A stretch of DNA of 64,000 nt from Rubripirellula sp. (GCA_012270065.1 JAAXJB010000088.1:53964-117963), one strand, 5' to 3'. Shown: positions 25,622-34,592, counted from the stretch's first letter. Translations and numbers: made by a program. Notes: generated by a model from the letters alone, not told the origin.

Positions 25622-27211
25622 CTAGTTGGCGTTGAGTGATTTCTGCGATTGCTTTTTCTCCTTTTTGCGTTTCCCGCCTTCTTCAGAACGTCCACTCTTC
25701 CATAACTCGATTTCATCAATGTCGTTCGGCATTCTAGGACCATCGGTGCTGCGTCCGCGTGATACGTCCTCTCGCAACATTGTGAGTAGTTTCTCAACAA
25801 CTTCGGGACTCTGTTCCTGCAAGTTGGTTGATTCACCGATGTCAGCGTGCATGTCGTACAGTTGGATGTCCGCTGAGGAGGGAGCTACATCCTTTTCTCT
25901 CGGCGCGGTCCAGCCTCCGGATCCACGCGCCAGGAGCAGTTTCCAGCGCCCGTGCCTGTAAGCAAAATGTCCACTGAAGGAATGGTGGATGATTCCGTGT
26001 CGAGTTGAATTGATTTTCCTGCCAAAGACGGCGGGAAGAAAACTGACACTGTCTTCTGCGGCGTTTGGTGGAAGGTCACGTCTGGTGATATCTGCGAGCG
26101 TCGCAAACAGATCGGTGTGACAGATGGTCTGAGCACATTGGGTTCCCGGGCTTATCTTGCCGGGCCATCGGATGATGAAGGGAACACGATGACCACCGTC
26201 CCATAAATCAGCTTTTGAACCTCGGAGGTTTCCGCTGACGCGATGTCCATTACTGGCAAGGCTTTTGATGTCTGCGGCTTTTGAACAACCGTTATCGCTG
26301 GTGAAAATAAGAATCGTATTTTCATGTTGACCGATTTTACGCAGCGTCGTGTTGATTGCTGAGAGTACGTGATCGGTTTGCATGACGAAGTCACCATAGT
26401 CCCCAAGTCCACTTTTGCCCTGCCATTCCGGACTTGGAACAATCGGCGTGTGGGGAGAACCCAGGGGAACATAGAGAAAAAACGGTTTGTTGTTATTTTG
26501 ACGCGATTCGAGATAGTCAATGGTTTTCTGCGTCAAGCGGGGAAGCATGTTGCGAACATCGTCATGCTCGATGACGCGATCATTCGCAATCACGGCCTCC
26601 ATGTTCCGCGCATGATGAAAGCCGTGGAAATACTGGAACCCGCGGTGAAGCGGACCGTCCGGAATAAAAGCCCCGACCGGTGGCGTTTTGTGGTCCTTCT
26701 GTTTGTATTGCTTTCCGGTTTCAGGATTGACGTATTGGAAGTCGAGATGCCACTTGCCGATGATCGCAGTGTCGTACCCGCAATCTGTCAGGAATTTTCC
26801 GATGGTTGGGCGACTGGCATCAATCAGGCAGGGAGCAAAACCAGTCACCACGCCTTTCTGCAAACGTGTGCGCCAGCTGTAACGACCCGTCAAAAGACCA
26901 TATCGCGTGGGAGTACAGACGGACGAGCCAGAATGGGCGTCCGTAAACACCATGCCCTCTGCCGCGAGTTGGTCGGCATTTGGTGTGGGAATTTTACTTG
27001 TGTTGGGAACAAGACACTGCACGTCTCCATAACCCAAATCGTCACACAGCACATAGACGATGTTCGGTAATTGATCGGAAGCCGACGCCACGTTCCTTTC
27101 GACAATCCACAACATGCTGCCAATGCCTGCTACCACACCCAGCATGTTGCCAAGGATCAAACGGTACATGGCACCAACAGCTGTTTCCGGGTTTGTTTTT
27201 GAGGCTGGCAT
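25622..27211 (-). CDS. exported type I sulfatase
   Basis: The protein has 529 residues. A hydrophobic segment (about 16-36) and ASASD form the export signal. The domain starts NIVYVLCDDLGYGDVQC. Motif VCTPTR puts the formylglycine precursor at Cys99, followed by YGLLTGRYSWR. IIGKWHLDF and FTSDNGCSKAAD complete the active site. The overall pattern, with LPNIVYVLCDDLG and RTRLQKGVVTG, is that of arylsulfatase A-like enzymes of planctomycetes. The C-terminus is highly basic (GKRKKEKKQSQK), possibly for binding polyanions. It lies 42 bp after the acetyl-xylan-esterase-like gene and is probably co-transcribed with it, so the pair may remove sulfate and acyl groups from the same glycan. Confidence 0.92.
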   Translation of the reverse strand: MPASKTNPETAVGAMYRLILGNMLGVVAGIGSMLWIVERNVASASDQLPNIVYVLCDDLGYGDVQCLVPNTSKIPTPNADQLAAEGMVFTDAHSGSSVCTPTRYGLLTGRYSWRTRLQKGVVTGFAPCLIDASRPTIGKFLTDCGYDTAIIGKWHLDFQYVNPETGKQYKQKDHKTPPVGAFIPDGPLHRGFQYFHGFHHARNMEAVIANDRVIEHDDVRNMLPRLTQKTIDYLESRQNNNKPFFLYVPLGSPHTPIVPSPEWQGKSGLGDYGDFVMQTDHVLSAINTTLRKIGQHENTILIFTSDNGCSKAADIKSLASNGHRVSGNLRGSKADLWDGGHRVPFIIRWPGKISPGTQCAQTICHTDLFATLADITRRDLPPNAAEDSVSFLPAVFGRKINSTRHGIIHHSFSGHFAYRHGRWKLLLARGSGGWTAPREKDVAPSSADIQLYDMHADIGESTNLQEQSPEVVEKLLTMLREDVSRGRSTDGPRMPNDIDEIELWKSGRSEEGGKRKKEKKQSQKSLNAN

Positions 27212-27253
27212 GCTTTACTTGTATTTTGTGCGGATAGATGCGGGCAAAGTGAA

Positions 27254-28159
27254 TTATTTTTTGAGTGGAGTTTTCAGGAGGGTATGCAGGTATTTTGTAT
27301 CTGCCGGTCCCTCGATCCATTTGATGGACTGTAGGAACTCGTCCGTTTTGATCACGGTATCAAGGAAGGCTTCCTGGTTTTTGCTCTCATTGAAGAAACC
27401 GTGCGGTTGTCCATCATAAATCCATAACTCGGATTGGATTCCCGCAGCTTTCAAATCAGCATCGAATTTCTCTGCCGTTGAGACAGGTATCAGGCTGTCC
27501 TTGGAACCGAGGAAAACGATTGTTGGCGGATCGTCGTCGCTGATGTTGTGGGCAGGCGAAATCGCTGGGAACCATTTTTTCGCCCGCGAGTGGCCGTATC
27601 CCTTCGGACCATTGTCGTAAACAGGGTTGAAGAGCAGCAGAGCGTTCGCCTTTGAACTGATTCCGGAGTCCTTTTCACCCGGGGCGTCCAACCCGTCGCA
27701 AATGCCAGTTGTTGCAGCTACATGGCCGCCGGCTGAGCCACCACCAGCTGCAATCCGTTCGGGGTCGATGTTAAGTTTTTTTGCATTTTTCCTCAGCCAA
27801 CGAACAGCTGACTTTCCGTCTGCAACGCATGCGTTCGGTTCAGTATTCTGCCTGCTCTTGACGCGATAGTCGGCGACAAACGTGGCCATGCCGCGTTCCG
27901 CTAGATATCGCGCGTGTTGTTCAAATTGTGCAACCGACCCGCCGGTCCAGCCACCGCCAAAGAAAAATACCACAGCAGGTTTTGGAGAAGAGGATCCTTT
28001 TGCGGTGTCAAAACGATAGATCCAAAGATTGTCTCCGGACGCCTCTTTATAGATCTCTGAGGTACAGGGAGATTTGAAAGAATGTTTTTTAGTTTCTGCG
28101 TTTGCGATCGCAGGCAAAATCAAGCATAGGATCAGAGGGGCAGTTTTTTTCACAATCAT
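27254..28159 (-). CDS. exported BD-FAE/acetyl-xylan-esterase-like alpha/beta hydrolase
   Basis: The protein has 301 residues with a signal peptide ending AIANAE. The oxyanion motif is FFFGGGWTGGS, the nucleophile elbow GGGSAGGHVA (Ser142), the acid lies in FLGSKDSLIPV and the His in YDGQPHGFF. This is the hormone-sensitive-lipase-like esterase pattern common near planctomycete sulfatases. It is the first gene of a likely three-gene minus-strand unit with the sulfatase and a small membrane protein. Acetyl or feruloyl ester hydrolysis on a polysaccharide is the probable role. Confidence 0.88.
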   Translation of the reverse strand: MIVKKTAPLILCLILPAIANAETKKHSFKSPCTSEIYKEASGDNLWIYRFDTAKGSSSPKPAVVFFFGGGWTGGSVAQFEQHARYLAERGMATFVADYRVKSRQNTEPNACVADGKSAVRWLRKNAKKLNIDPERIAAGGGSAGGHVAATTGICDGLDAPGEKDSGISSKANALLLFNPVYDNGPKGYGHSRAKKWFPAISPAHNISDDDPPTIVFLGSKDSLIPVSTAEKFDADLKAAGIQSELWIYDGQPHGFFNESKNQEAFLDTVIKTDEFLQSIKWIEGPADTKYLHTLLKTPLKK

Positions 28160-28356
28160 GACGGGTGTTCAGCGGAGCGGTGGCCACAAGTTCTGGAGAT
28201 CGCATTTGAATGCGGTTTGTCAGTCAACACTATAGTTGAGACATGAATAGTCCGGTATTGGCTTGGCCGATCCATCTGCTTTGGTGGAAATAAAACTGGA
28301 TCAGGGCCGGTATCAGCAAATCTTCCAAGGTGCATAAGGTTGCGCATGAAGGAAGA

Positions 28357-30138
28357 TCATGGCTGCGGCGCTGATTGTTCATGAATCCAACTGGTCATGC
28401 GTCTCAAAGGCACAAGATTAAAAGTTTCATCAATGCTCGCATATTCAATGGGAAGGCCCGTGGTGCATTTTTGAAACAAATGATTCAAACCCGGGTAAAG
28501 GTTGATCTCGACGTTGTGATTACCGGATTCCCTCAGAGTGTCTTTGATGACTGGGAGGTTCAATACAGGGTCAACCTGCAAGTCTTTTGTTCCATTGAGT
28601 GCAAGAACGGGGCATTTGACTTGTTGGAGCGCGGATCGCGGATCAATGTTTAGAAATTCACGCAGCCATGGAGTCGCTTGTTGAGGTAGTCCTTGCTTCA
28701 CGGACTCAAGGATTTTTGGCAGGTCCTGTGAATCAGGGAGTGCAGCACGGAGTTGGTTGGCAAGCAATTGGTCGTTTTGATCTTCACCTGCCGAGATGAA
28801 AGAAAGGACGATTTCTTGGATCTTGTTCTGTTTTGTGATCTCGGATTCTGTGACGCCCTGGGCACGCAGCAGCAATGGTCCTTGACTCAGGATGATGGCC
28901 TTGCCATCCACCCCCGGGGCGGCCATGAGAATTAAAAAACCAACCTCTGGATTTCGCGCGGCAATCATTGGTGCCAATAGGCCTCCCTCGCTGTGGCCGC
29001 AGATGCCGATGAGTTTGTCACGCAATTCGTCGCGGTTTCTCAGGAATCTGAACGCTGCTTCTGCATCATTTGCAAGATCATGGGAAGTTGCCGAAGCAAA
29101 ATCACCGGTTGATTTTCCAACGCCTCGGTCATCATATCGAAAAGTTGCAATTTGATTTCGCGCAAAATGATCAGCAATGACGCCAAAAGGCTGATGATCG
29201 AAAATCGTTTCATTTCTGTCTTGAGGGCCTGATCCTGTTATCAGAACTACCGCGGCTTTTACGTTGCCCGCTGGTATTGTCAATGTTCCTGCAAGGGTCA
29301 CGTCCGTATCTGGAACCCGGATTGAAACAGTTTCAATTTCATATGGAAACGGCGGTTTTGGGGTTTGAGGGCGACTTGGTTTCTTGCTCGTTGTTTTGGG
29401 TTGAACTTCCAGGTTCGGATCCTGTCGATTGAGTTCCAACGGTAATGAGATGATGCCCTGTGTCCATTTTCCTTTTAAAACATCGCTTGATTTGTTGTCA
29501 TATCTGCCAACGAAAGTGGCTTGCAGGGCAGGGATGCGAAATGTGATCTCACCGTCGGATGCCATTTCCTTCAAAACGTGGAACCCACCAGCCTTCTGGG
29601 TAACGCTGGTGAAATAGAATCGACCGTCATCAAGCTCGATGATTGAAAGTTCCAGTTTCTGTACGATTGCGTTCAATGTTCCATTGAAAAGGTTGCGGAT
29701 CTTTCGTTTCGGAACGGCAGTCACCTGCTGAAATGTTAGTGGGAGTCTGCTGCCGCGCTGAATCCAGGTTCCATCAGTCTGCTTGCACGAACGGCCCAAT
29801 TGTGATTCGTAGACAGCACGCGTGGATGGAAGTTTAAAGTTGAACTTGGCATCGTTGAGTTGGATTTCGGAAAGTTCAAACTGTCGGTTTCCTTCGTCGA
29901 GGCTTCGCAAGATACCCGACGGTGGTTCAGTTTCATTCATTATCTCCAATACGAAGCGGAAGTCGCGAGATTCGGTTTTCAGTGTTCCATACCAGAGATT
30001 TGGCTTGGCGCCAGCGTCTGCCGTATCCGTTACGCTGGGAGGTTGCTGAGGCAACGGAGTTGCGTTGGCTAAAACTCCCATGGATGCTGATGCTGCGGCG
30101 AAAAACCCGGTCAGGATGAAAAGATAAAGCCTGTGCAT
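28357..30138 (-). CDS. exported alpha/beta hydrolase with duplicated N-terminal beta module
   Basis: The protein has 593 residues with a signal peptide in the first 25. Residues about 48-137 and 148-237 look like two copies of one module; each starts G-T-L, has a run of strands, and ends in W-x-Q-x-x-x-x-L-P-L. A Pro/Lys-rich linker (245-265) leads to the hydrolase domain (S9/S15-like). It has TGSGPQDRNE and RYDDRGVGKS, the nucleophile elbow ICGHSEGGLL (Ser383), a possible acid in LNGTKDLQVDP and the His in YPGLNHLF. An esterase or peptidase of unknown substrate acting in the periplasm. Confidence 0.88.
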   Translation of the reverse strand: MHRLYLFILTGFFAAASASMGVLANATPLPQQPPSVTDTADAGAKPNLWYGTLKTESRDFRFVLEIMNETEPPSGILRSLDEGNRQFELSEIQLNDAKFNFKLPSTRAVYESQLGRSCKQTDGTWIQRGSRLPLTFQQVTAVPKRKIRNLFNGTLNAIVQKLELSIIELDDGRFYFTSVTQKAGGFHVLKEMASDGEITFRIPALQATFVGRYDNKSSDVLKGKWTQGIISLPLELNRQDPNLEVQPKTTSKKPSRPQTPKPPFPYEIETVSIRVPDTDVTLAGTLTIPAGNVKAAVVLITGSGPQDRNETIFDHQPFGVIADHFARNQIATFRYDDRGVGKSTGDFASATSHDLANDAEAAFRFLRNRDELRDKLIGICGHSEGGLLAPMIAARNPEVGFLILMAAPGVDGKAIILSQGPLLLRAQGVTESEITKQNKIQEIVLSFISAGEDQNDQLLANQLRAALPDSQDLPKILESVKQGLPQQATPWLREFLNIDPRSALQQVKCPVLALNGTKDLQVDPVLNLPVIKDTLRESGNHNVEINLYPGLNHLFQKCTTGLPIEYASIDETFNLVPLRRMTSWIHEQSAPQP

Positions 30139-30235
30139 GCCGTAACTCAGGGTTTGGGGGCGGATTGTTCAACCAGCGCATTATGTCGCTGCTGAGCCGG
30201 CGATGCAAAGAACGCGGGTTTGAAATGACCGTTCG

Positions 30236-30269
30236 TGTAAATAAAAAAGGGAAGCTGTTGCTTCCCTTT
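30236..30269 (-). terminator. intrinsic terminator downstream of DUF1559 gene
   Basis: AAAGGGAAGC (30246-30255), loop TGTT, GCTTCCCTTT (30260-30269): a perfect 10-bp stem with a 4-nt loop. On the minus strand the stem is followed by TTTATTTAC, giving a U-rich tail. It lies about 40 bp after the stop of the DUF1559 gene and would end transcription of the 32750-30311 unit. Confidence 0.88.
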
Positions 30270-30310
30270 GTGCGTCATTGCTTGCTTTTACTTGGCTTGT
30301 GCAGCTTGCG

Positions 30311-31246
30311 TTAATAGTCTTCGATCACTTCCTTGCCGTGTCGCGTCGCCAGTGCGTCGTAGACCTCCGCGTCGATATGTTCGGTGATTGCTCTGACCGA
30401 GCCATCGCACAGGGCAAATTGGCATAGACCGGTGTGGGGAGCCGCAAGACCCTTGTCGTCGCCGTCCAACTGGTTTGGGCGGAATTGTGTCTCGAACAGA
30501 ACCATGTGAGCATGATCGTCTGACAACTCATCAATGTCGCGAACTGCTGCAATCCACGAATTTTCGAACACAGTGTGTCCACCAGCAGTTGGCTGGCTCT
30601 GCGGAATTGGCCCGTTGTGCCGTTCACCGAACGCAAGTGTATTCGCCAAACCGTCCATCACGGCGGATACGCGCAAGCTGCTGTTTCGGAAGAACACCCC
30701 GCGACTGGCAAGTGGCGTTGCGTCAAGGTTGATGTTGTCACTGGCCGGTCCCCAGTTGGCTGCGTAGCTCGCAGCCGCATAACGTTCCTCGGGTGTCACG
30801 CTTTCATCACGGTACACATATGCCTGTTCCGAATATGTGTCGCTGGGACACAGGAATACTGGCAAACTGATGTCGCGGGCAGCGCGGTTCGGCTCCGCCC
30901 AGATGGGTACCTCATGGTTGATTTTTTCCGCAACAGAACCCTGTTCCAACTGGGGGAGCATCGCAGCTGCCCAGGATAGCCCCATATGGTTGGCTTCCTC
31001 GAGTGCGCTGCCCCGTGGACCGTACTTGTGCAGGTAGCCGGACGGGAAACGCTTAAACGCTGACTCGTAATTATGCAGAGCCAGTGACAGTTGCGCGAGG
31101 TTATTCTGGCACGACATTCGTCTTGCTGCCTCGCGTGCTGCCTGGACAGCGGGCATGAGCAGCCCCACCAGAATTCCGATGATCGCTATCACGACAAGTA
31201 ATTCCACCAAGGTGAAGGCGAGTCGTCTGTGATGTTTGGCGGCCAT
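30311..31246 (-). CDS. DUF1559 protein with prepilin-type N-terminus
   Basis: The protein has 311 residues. The N-terminus LAFTLVELLVVIAIIGILVGLLMPAVQAAREAARR (written here as the pattern FTLVELLVVIAIIG) is the type IV prepilin cleavage and methylation motif; the residue before Phe is Ala rather than Gly. It continues into the planctomycete-expanded DUF1559 domain with CQNNLAQLSLALHNYES, FLCPSD and CDGSVRAI near the end. Large paralogous families of these occur in planctomycetes and are thought to be pseudopilin-like surface or secretion proteins. It follows the His-rich lipoprotein gene by 60 bp and is followed by a strong terminator. Confidence 0.93.
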   Translation of the reverse strand: MAAKHHRRLAFTLVELLVVIAIIGILVGLLMPAVQAAREAARRMSCQNNLAQLSLALHNYESAFKRFPSGYLHKYGPRGSALEEANHMGLSWAAAMLPQLEQGSVAEKINHEVPIWAEPNRAARDISLPVFLCPSDTYSEQAYVYRDESVTPEERYAAASYAANWGPASDNINLDATPLASRGVFFRNSSLRVSAVMDGLANTLAFGERHNGPIPQSQPTAGGHTVFENSWIAAVRDIDELSDDHAHMVLFETQFRPNQLDGDDKGLAAPHTGLCQFALCDGSVRAITEHIDAEVYDALATRHGKEVIEDY

Positions 31247-31306
31247 GTAAAGTGTTCCATGCTGAAGTGAGTTGGGTGAACCTTGGCGGTTCGCGGTTGG
31301 TTGCCG

Positions 31307-31999
31307 TCACTGTAGAGAGACGGAAAGTTCACCATTCTTCAAGTATAGCTCCTCGCGGGGGATAAATCTCGATGTTTCAATGGTCAGTGCGAATACGGAA
31401 ATGTGAAGCCGGGAGGTAGTTTCTGAAATCTGTTGGCGGATCTCTGTTGGTACCTGCTGCGAAAAGCAAAAGAATGGAGAATCTGGCCCCTCTCGTCGGG
31501 GGGCAGGCTTCTTCACGCAGGTGATTTTGGTTGGTTCCTTTCCGCCGATACTGAGTTCGATTGTGATTTTGTCGATTGGTTCACCCCAGTAGTCCCATCC
31601 GCGTTCTTCGGCTTCTGACAGTAGGCAGAGATTCAGTTCGTTGGGAAGCCCCGAGAGAACCTCAAGATGAAGGCCTGGGGGGATCAAAGTGCTGCTTCCG
31701 GGGCTCTGCCCGGGGGTTGCGAGTCGACGAAGGCTCACAATCGTGCCATCGAGCGGTGTTTCTGAATGGCGGTGGGCATGGCCATGTTGATGCTCATGGC
31801 CACCAGTGAAGCCTGATTCATGTTCATGGTCATGAACTTGCACACCGTCATGGACGTGTCGATGTGCATGCCAGAGATCACTTTGGAGATCTGTTGAGAT
31901 AGCCGTGCCGGAGTTGACCTGATCCGGATCTTGAGGTGGCTCTTCATGACAACCTGCGAACAGAATCACGCCGAAAATGAGGTAGTGGACGTCTTTCAT
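31307..31999 (-). CDS. histidine-rich lipoprotein, possible metal binding
   Basis: The protein has 230 residues from MKDVHYL at 31999; a longer frame from 32050 would bury the signal. The lipobox is ILFAGC, with Cys16 for lipid attachment. Residues about 44-80 are a His/Asp/Glu-rich segment (HAHRHVHDG, VHDHEHE, HEHQHGHAHRH) of the kind that binds Zn, Ni or Cu in zinc transporters and metallochaperones. The C-terminal 130 residues are a beta-rich domain (ITIELSIGGKEPTKITCV; RLHISVFALTIETSRFIP) of unknown family. It sits between a six-pass membrane protein and a DUF1559 protein on the same strand. Metal storage or sensing at the membrane is inference from composition. Confidence 0.8.
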   Translation of the reverse strand: MKDVHYLIFGVILFAGCHEEPPQDPDQVNSGTAISTDLQSDLWHAHRHVHDGVQVHDHEHESGFTGGHEHQHGHAHRHSETPLDGTIVSLRRLATPGQSPGSSTLIPPGLHLEVLSGLPNELNLCLLSEAEERGWDYWGEPIDKITIELSIGGKEPTKITCVKKPAPRREGPDSPFFCFSQQVPTEIRQQISETTSRLHISVFALTIETSRFIPREELYLKNGELSVSLQ

Positions 32000-32072
32000 G
32001 ATGTCTGTCGTGTCGTTGCTAGTTGATCGCTTTCCGATGTACGTTTGCATTGAAGAACGTCACAGTCGCACT

Positions 32073-32750
32073 TTAGGTCTTTGAACAGAGTTTACCGGAT
32101 CTCAAAAAACAACTCCACAATCCGACAGACATCAACGCAAAGGCGGGGATATACAGCCACCACCAGAAACCGTTGGGGCGAAATTCGATTAGTGCTTCGC
32201 CACCACCATTCAACCAGACTGCAATGGCTGGTTGCATGAACGTGATCAGGCCAGCCGCGGAACCCGCGGTGAATGTCCATACGCTCCAGGCTGGCATAGC
32301 CCGACGCTCGCACCCGAGCAGGATTGCTGAACCCCATATGGTGAAGAGTAATGCGATCAAAGCAGGGCAGATCCAGGGCCCCAGCCAGATCGTCGGAATC
32401 AGGAACAGGACATCCCACTCGTGCCAGTTGCGTGGCCAGCCAATCAGGACCTTCAACCAAGCGTAATACAGCAGATCCCAACAGCCGAAAACGAATACGA
32501 ACGCCGCAAATTTCCGAGTCCATGTCGTGTGCCCGGCGAGCAGCGCTACGACGATCAGCATGACAATGGTGGACGCTTCTCGAGCCAGTTCGAGGCGAGG
32601 GTCATAGACGCTCAGAAAATCCAATGGAAAGATATCAAGTGGATTCTCGGGGTAATACAAACGCCGCATGTAGACCACAACCGCTGCTTCCAGCAACGCC
32701 ATCGCGGCGGCAAACAATGCAAGTAAGTAGTATTTGGATCGGTTACTCAT
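32073..32750 (-). CDS. six-pass membrane protein of unknown function
   Basis: The protein has 225 residues with about six hydrophobic segments, among them YYLLALFAAAMALLEAAVVVYM, TIVMLIVVALLAG, WICPALIALLFTIWGSAIL and WWWLYIPAFALMSVGLWSCF. Acidic and aromatic residues lie between the first two segments (YYPENPLDIFPLDFLSVYD). No known domain is recognised. Its start codon is directly preceded by three and a half copies of a 13-bp repeat. It is the first gene of a likely unit with the His-rich lipoprotein (73 bp on), so a shared metal-related role is possible but unproven. Confidence 0.72.
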   Translation of the reverse strand: MSNRSKYYLLALFAAAMALLEAAVVVYMRRLYYPENPLDIFPLDFLSVYDPRLELAREASTIVMLIVVALLAGHTTWTRKFAAFVFVFGCWDLLYYAWLKVLIGWPRNWHEWDVLFLIPTIWLGPWICPALIALLFTIWGSAILLGCERRAMPAWSVWTFTAGSAAGLITFMQPAIAVWLNGGGEALIEFRPNGFWWWLYIPAFALMSVGLWSCFLRSGKLCSKT

Positions 32751-32753
32751 TGC

Positions 32754-32803
32754 ATTTGAATGGCGAATTTGAATGGCGAATTTGAATGGCGAATTTGAAT
32801 GGC
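32754..32803. repeat. 13-bp tandem repeat directly upstream of a start codon
   Basis: TGGCGAATTTGAA occurs three times head to tail (32761-32773, 32774-32786, 32787-32799), with a partial copy ATTTGAA before (32754-32760) and TGGC after. The array begins 4 bp upstream of the ATG of the minus-strand membrane-protein gene, thus in the place of the ribosome binding site and the 5' leader. Copies are identical, which suggests recent slippage or selection. Confidence 0.95.
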
Positions 32804-33087
32804 CGGCCGTGGAACCGGAGACATGGAGCGATCATAAATGGTCACCAATTGTCGCCCAATGATGATGGACAAGCTGGTCAGATGGACTGTCTGACCCTAA
32901 TCCCAGCGAATCATCGCAGGGACGCCCAGTCGCCACCGTTCCCAGAGCGAGATTGGCTTTCCCAAATTTAATTCTCTGTGGGCTGATGGGCTCGACTTAC
33001 CATTGGCCCGTTCACGATACGCTGGCAGAATAATCGCTGCAATCGGTACAGTTGTTAACAGCCTTTGTCACATGTTTTCCGTTTCTC
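32804..33087. other. intergenic stretch, no gene supported
   Basis: Part of a 542-bp gap between a minus-strand and a plus-strand gene. A short frame at 32786-32971 has no domain. No RNA gene was recognised. Confidence 0.45.
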
Positions 33088-33115
33088 TTGACATACACGC
33101 TGTGTGACCTAGGCT
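33088..33115 (+). promoter_or_regulatory. possible sigma70-type promoter for the Flp pilin gene
   Basis: TTGACA at 33088-33093 is a consensus -35. After 16 bp comes TAGGCT (33110-33115), which keeps only part of the -10 consensus. It lies about 180 bp before the pilin ATG, leaving a long leader. The -35 is clear, the -10 is weak. Confidence 0.35.
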
Positions 33116-33292
33116 CCCCACAGAGGTCCATCGGTTACGTTGCATGGGGCGTAAGACTGCACAGTACCGATTGGCTTTGTTGCGAGTTGAGTTGAGCGTC
33201 GACACAAGAGCCACATTGCAAGTGGTCTGCTTCGACGTTGTTTTGCAAGCATTCGTCAGCTTTTTGCAAGATCCATTACGAGTGGGCATCGT

Positions 33293-33469
33293 ATGAAGAC
33301 CTTATTTTCACGGATTATCAATTTTCTGATTGATGAAGATGGACCAACATCGGTCGAGTACGCCGTCATGCTGGCGTTGATCGTTGCGATGTGCATCATG
33401 GCTGTCAGTACCATTGGCACCGAGGCATTTGCCAAATTTTGTGATGTTGCTATCGCACTTGGTAGCTAG
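33293..33469 (+). CDS. flp: Flp-type (type IVb) pilin
   Basis: The gene encodes 58 residues, ATG at 33293 and stop TAG at 33467-33469. The N-terminal leader MKTLFSRIINFLIDEDG ends in a Gly for prepilin peptidase. It is followed by PTSVEYAVMLALIVAMCIMAV, which has the Glu-Tyr pair and hydrophobic helix that define Flp pilins. The length fits the family (50-70 residues). No tad secretion gene, prepilin peptidase or CpaB homologue is nearby, so this gene stands apart from its assembly system. Flp pili mediate tight surface attachment. Confidence 0.88.
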   Translation: MKTLFSRIINFLIDEDGPTSVEYAVMLALIVAMCIMAVSTIGTEAFAKFCDVAIALGS

Positions 33470-33974
33470 GTCTATCGTCGTGCTCCGTAGCTCCTCGAGC
33501 ATGCGACTAGGTGGGAACACCGTTTCTGGGTGGCAGCACAGTTTCATCCTGCATAATCGCGTTCCGGGTTCAAATTCCAGCGTGCGATCGACACTGCTAA
33601 TGTACTGCCGGTAGCAGTTGGTCTCTCTTCCAACGCCTGTTTCATGATTGTTCTCGATGCATCAATGCAAGTACGGTGGTCGTTTACGTAATGGCATGCA
33701 TTGATACGTCTTGTTGATGTATCCATCGTTCAGCATCAGAAAAGCGATTGCCGCAGAGACGCCAGAAGGTCTTCGAAATCTGTGTTCATCGCTGGCTGTG
33801 CCTTTTGATTTTTCAAACCAGATGCCGTTCTCGGATTTTGGCGGACCAAGTCTGGCGGTACTCCAGTATGATGCATCTCGAAGATAATGGATGTGATGCG
33901 TGAGACAAGGCAGAGGGTTTCTGGCCGATGCTCAATCGTTTTTGTTAATTGGGGAAGTCGAAAAAGTAGATGGG
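33470..33974. other. intergenic stretch downstream of the pilin, no gene supported
   Basis: These 505 bp hold several frames of 60-82 codons on both strands. The longest on the minus strand (33736-33984) ends in a plausible helix (MNTDFEDLLASLRQSLF) but has no ribosome binding site and overlaps the HD gene start. No terminator or RNA gene was recognised. Confidence 0.4.
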
Positions 33975-34592
33975 ATGTTAACAAATCAGAACGTAATCGA
34001 TGAGGTCGCTGTCATCGTTCGCGACCGACTTGCCAATCAGGGTGCTGGGCACGGTTTTGATCATATAAGTCGTGTATGGAAGACCGCTTGTACTCTTCAG
34101 GCAAGCGTTGGGGGTGATCGCTTCGTGATTGAGTTGGCGGCGTTGTTGCATGATCTGGGCGATGCAAAATTTCACGATGGAATCGAACGCAGCAAGGAGT
34201 TTTCCATTGCGATTCTTCAAGACCTTGGGGTTGATCCTGACGTGGTAATACACGTCGGGACCATTGTCGACAATATTTCGTTCCGAAAACGCGAAACAGC
34301 GGAGCCGCTTTCGCTGGAGGGTCAAGTCGTCCAGGACGCGGATAGACTGGACGCACTCGGCGCTGTGGGGATTGTTCGGACGATTGAGTACGGTGCTGCT
34401 TTCAATCAACCGTTTTATGTGTCCAATCCGGAGCGGTCGCAGAAAACAGGCATCGGACATTTCCATGAAAAGCTGTTCAAACTGAAAGATTTGATGAACA
34501 CGGACGCCGGAAAACAGATTGCAGAAGAACGCGAGAACTTCATGCGGAGTTTTATCGATCAATTCAAACAGGAATGTGGCGAATTGGTTTGA
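33975..34592 (+). CDS. HD-domain phosphohydrolase, YedJ-like
   Basis: The protein has 205 residues from the ATG at 33975; an in-frame ATG at 33900 is possible. The metal-binding HD motif is complete: H in GAGHGFDHISRVWKTA, HD in LAALLHDLGDAKFH and D in VQDADRLDALGAVGIVRT. The length and the closing motifs (ERSQKTGIGHFHEKLFKLKDLMNT; ERENFMRSFIDQF) match the YedJ/MJ-type subgroup of HD hydrolases, presumed cytosolic phosphohydrolases of unknown substrate. It is unlinked to its neighbours. Confidence 0.9.
   Translation: MLTNQNVIDEVAVIVRDRLANQGAGHGFDHISRVWKTACTLQASVGGDRFVIELAALLHDLGDAKFHDGIERSKEFSIAILQDLGVDPDVVIHVGTIVDNISFRKRETAEPLSLEGQVVQDADRLDALGAVGIVRTIEYGAAFNQPFYVSNPERSQKTGIGHFHEKLFKLKDLMNTDAGKQIAEERENFMRSFIDQFKQECGELV

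Noticed and set aside
33736..33984. 82-codon minus-strand frame divergent from the HD gene
   Set aside because: No ribosome binding site and it overlaps the HD gene start; a short C-terminal helix alone is not enough.
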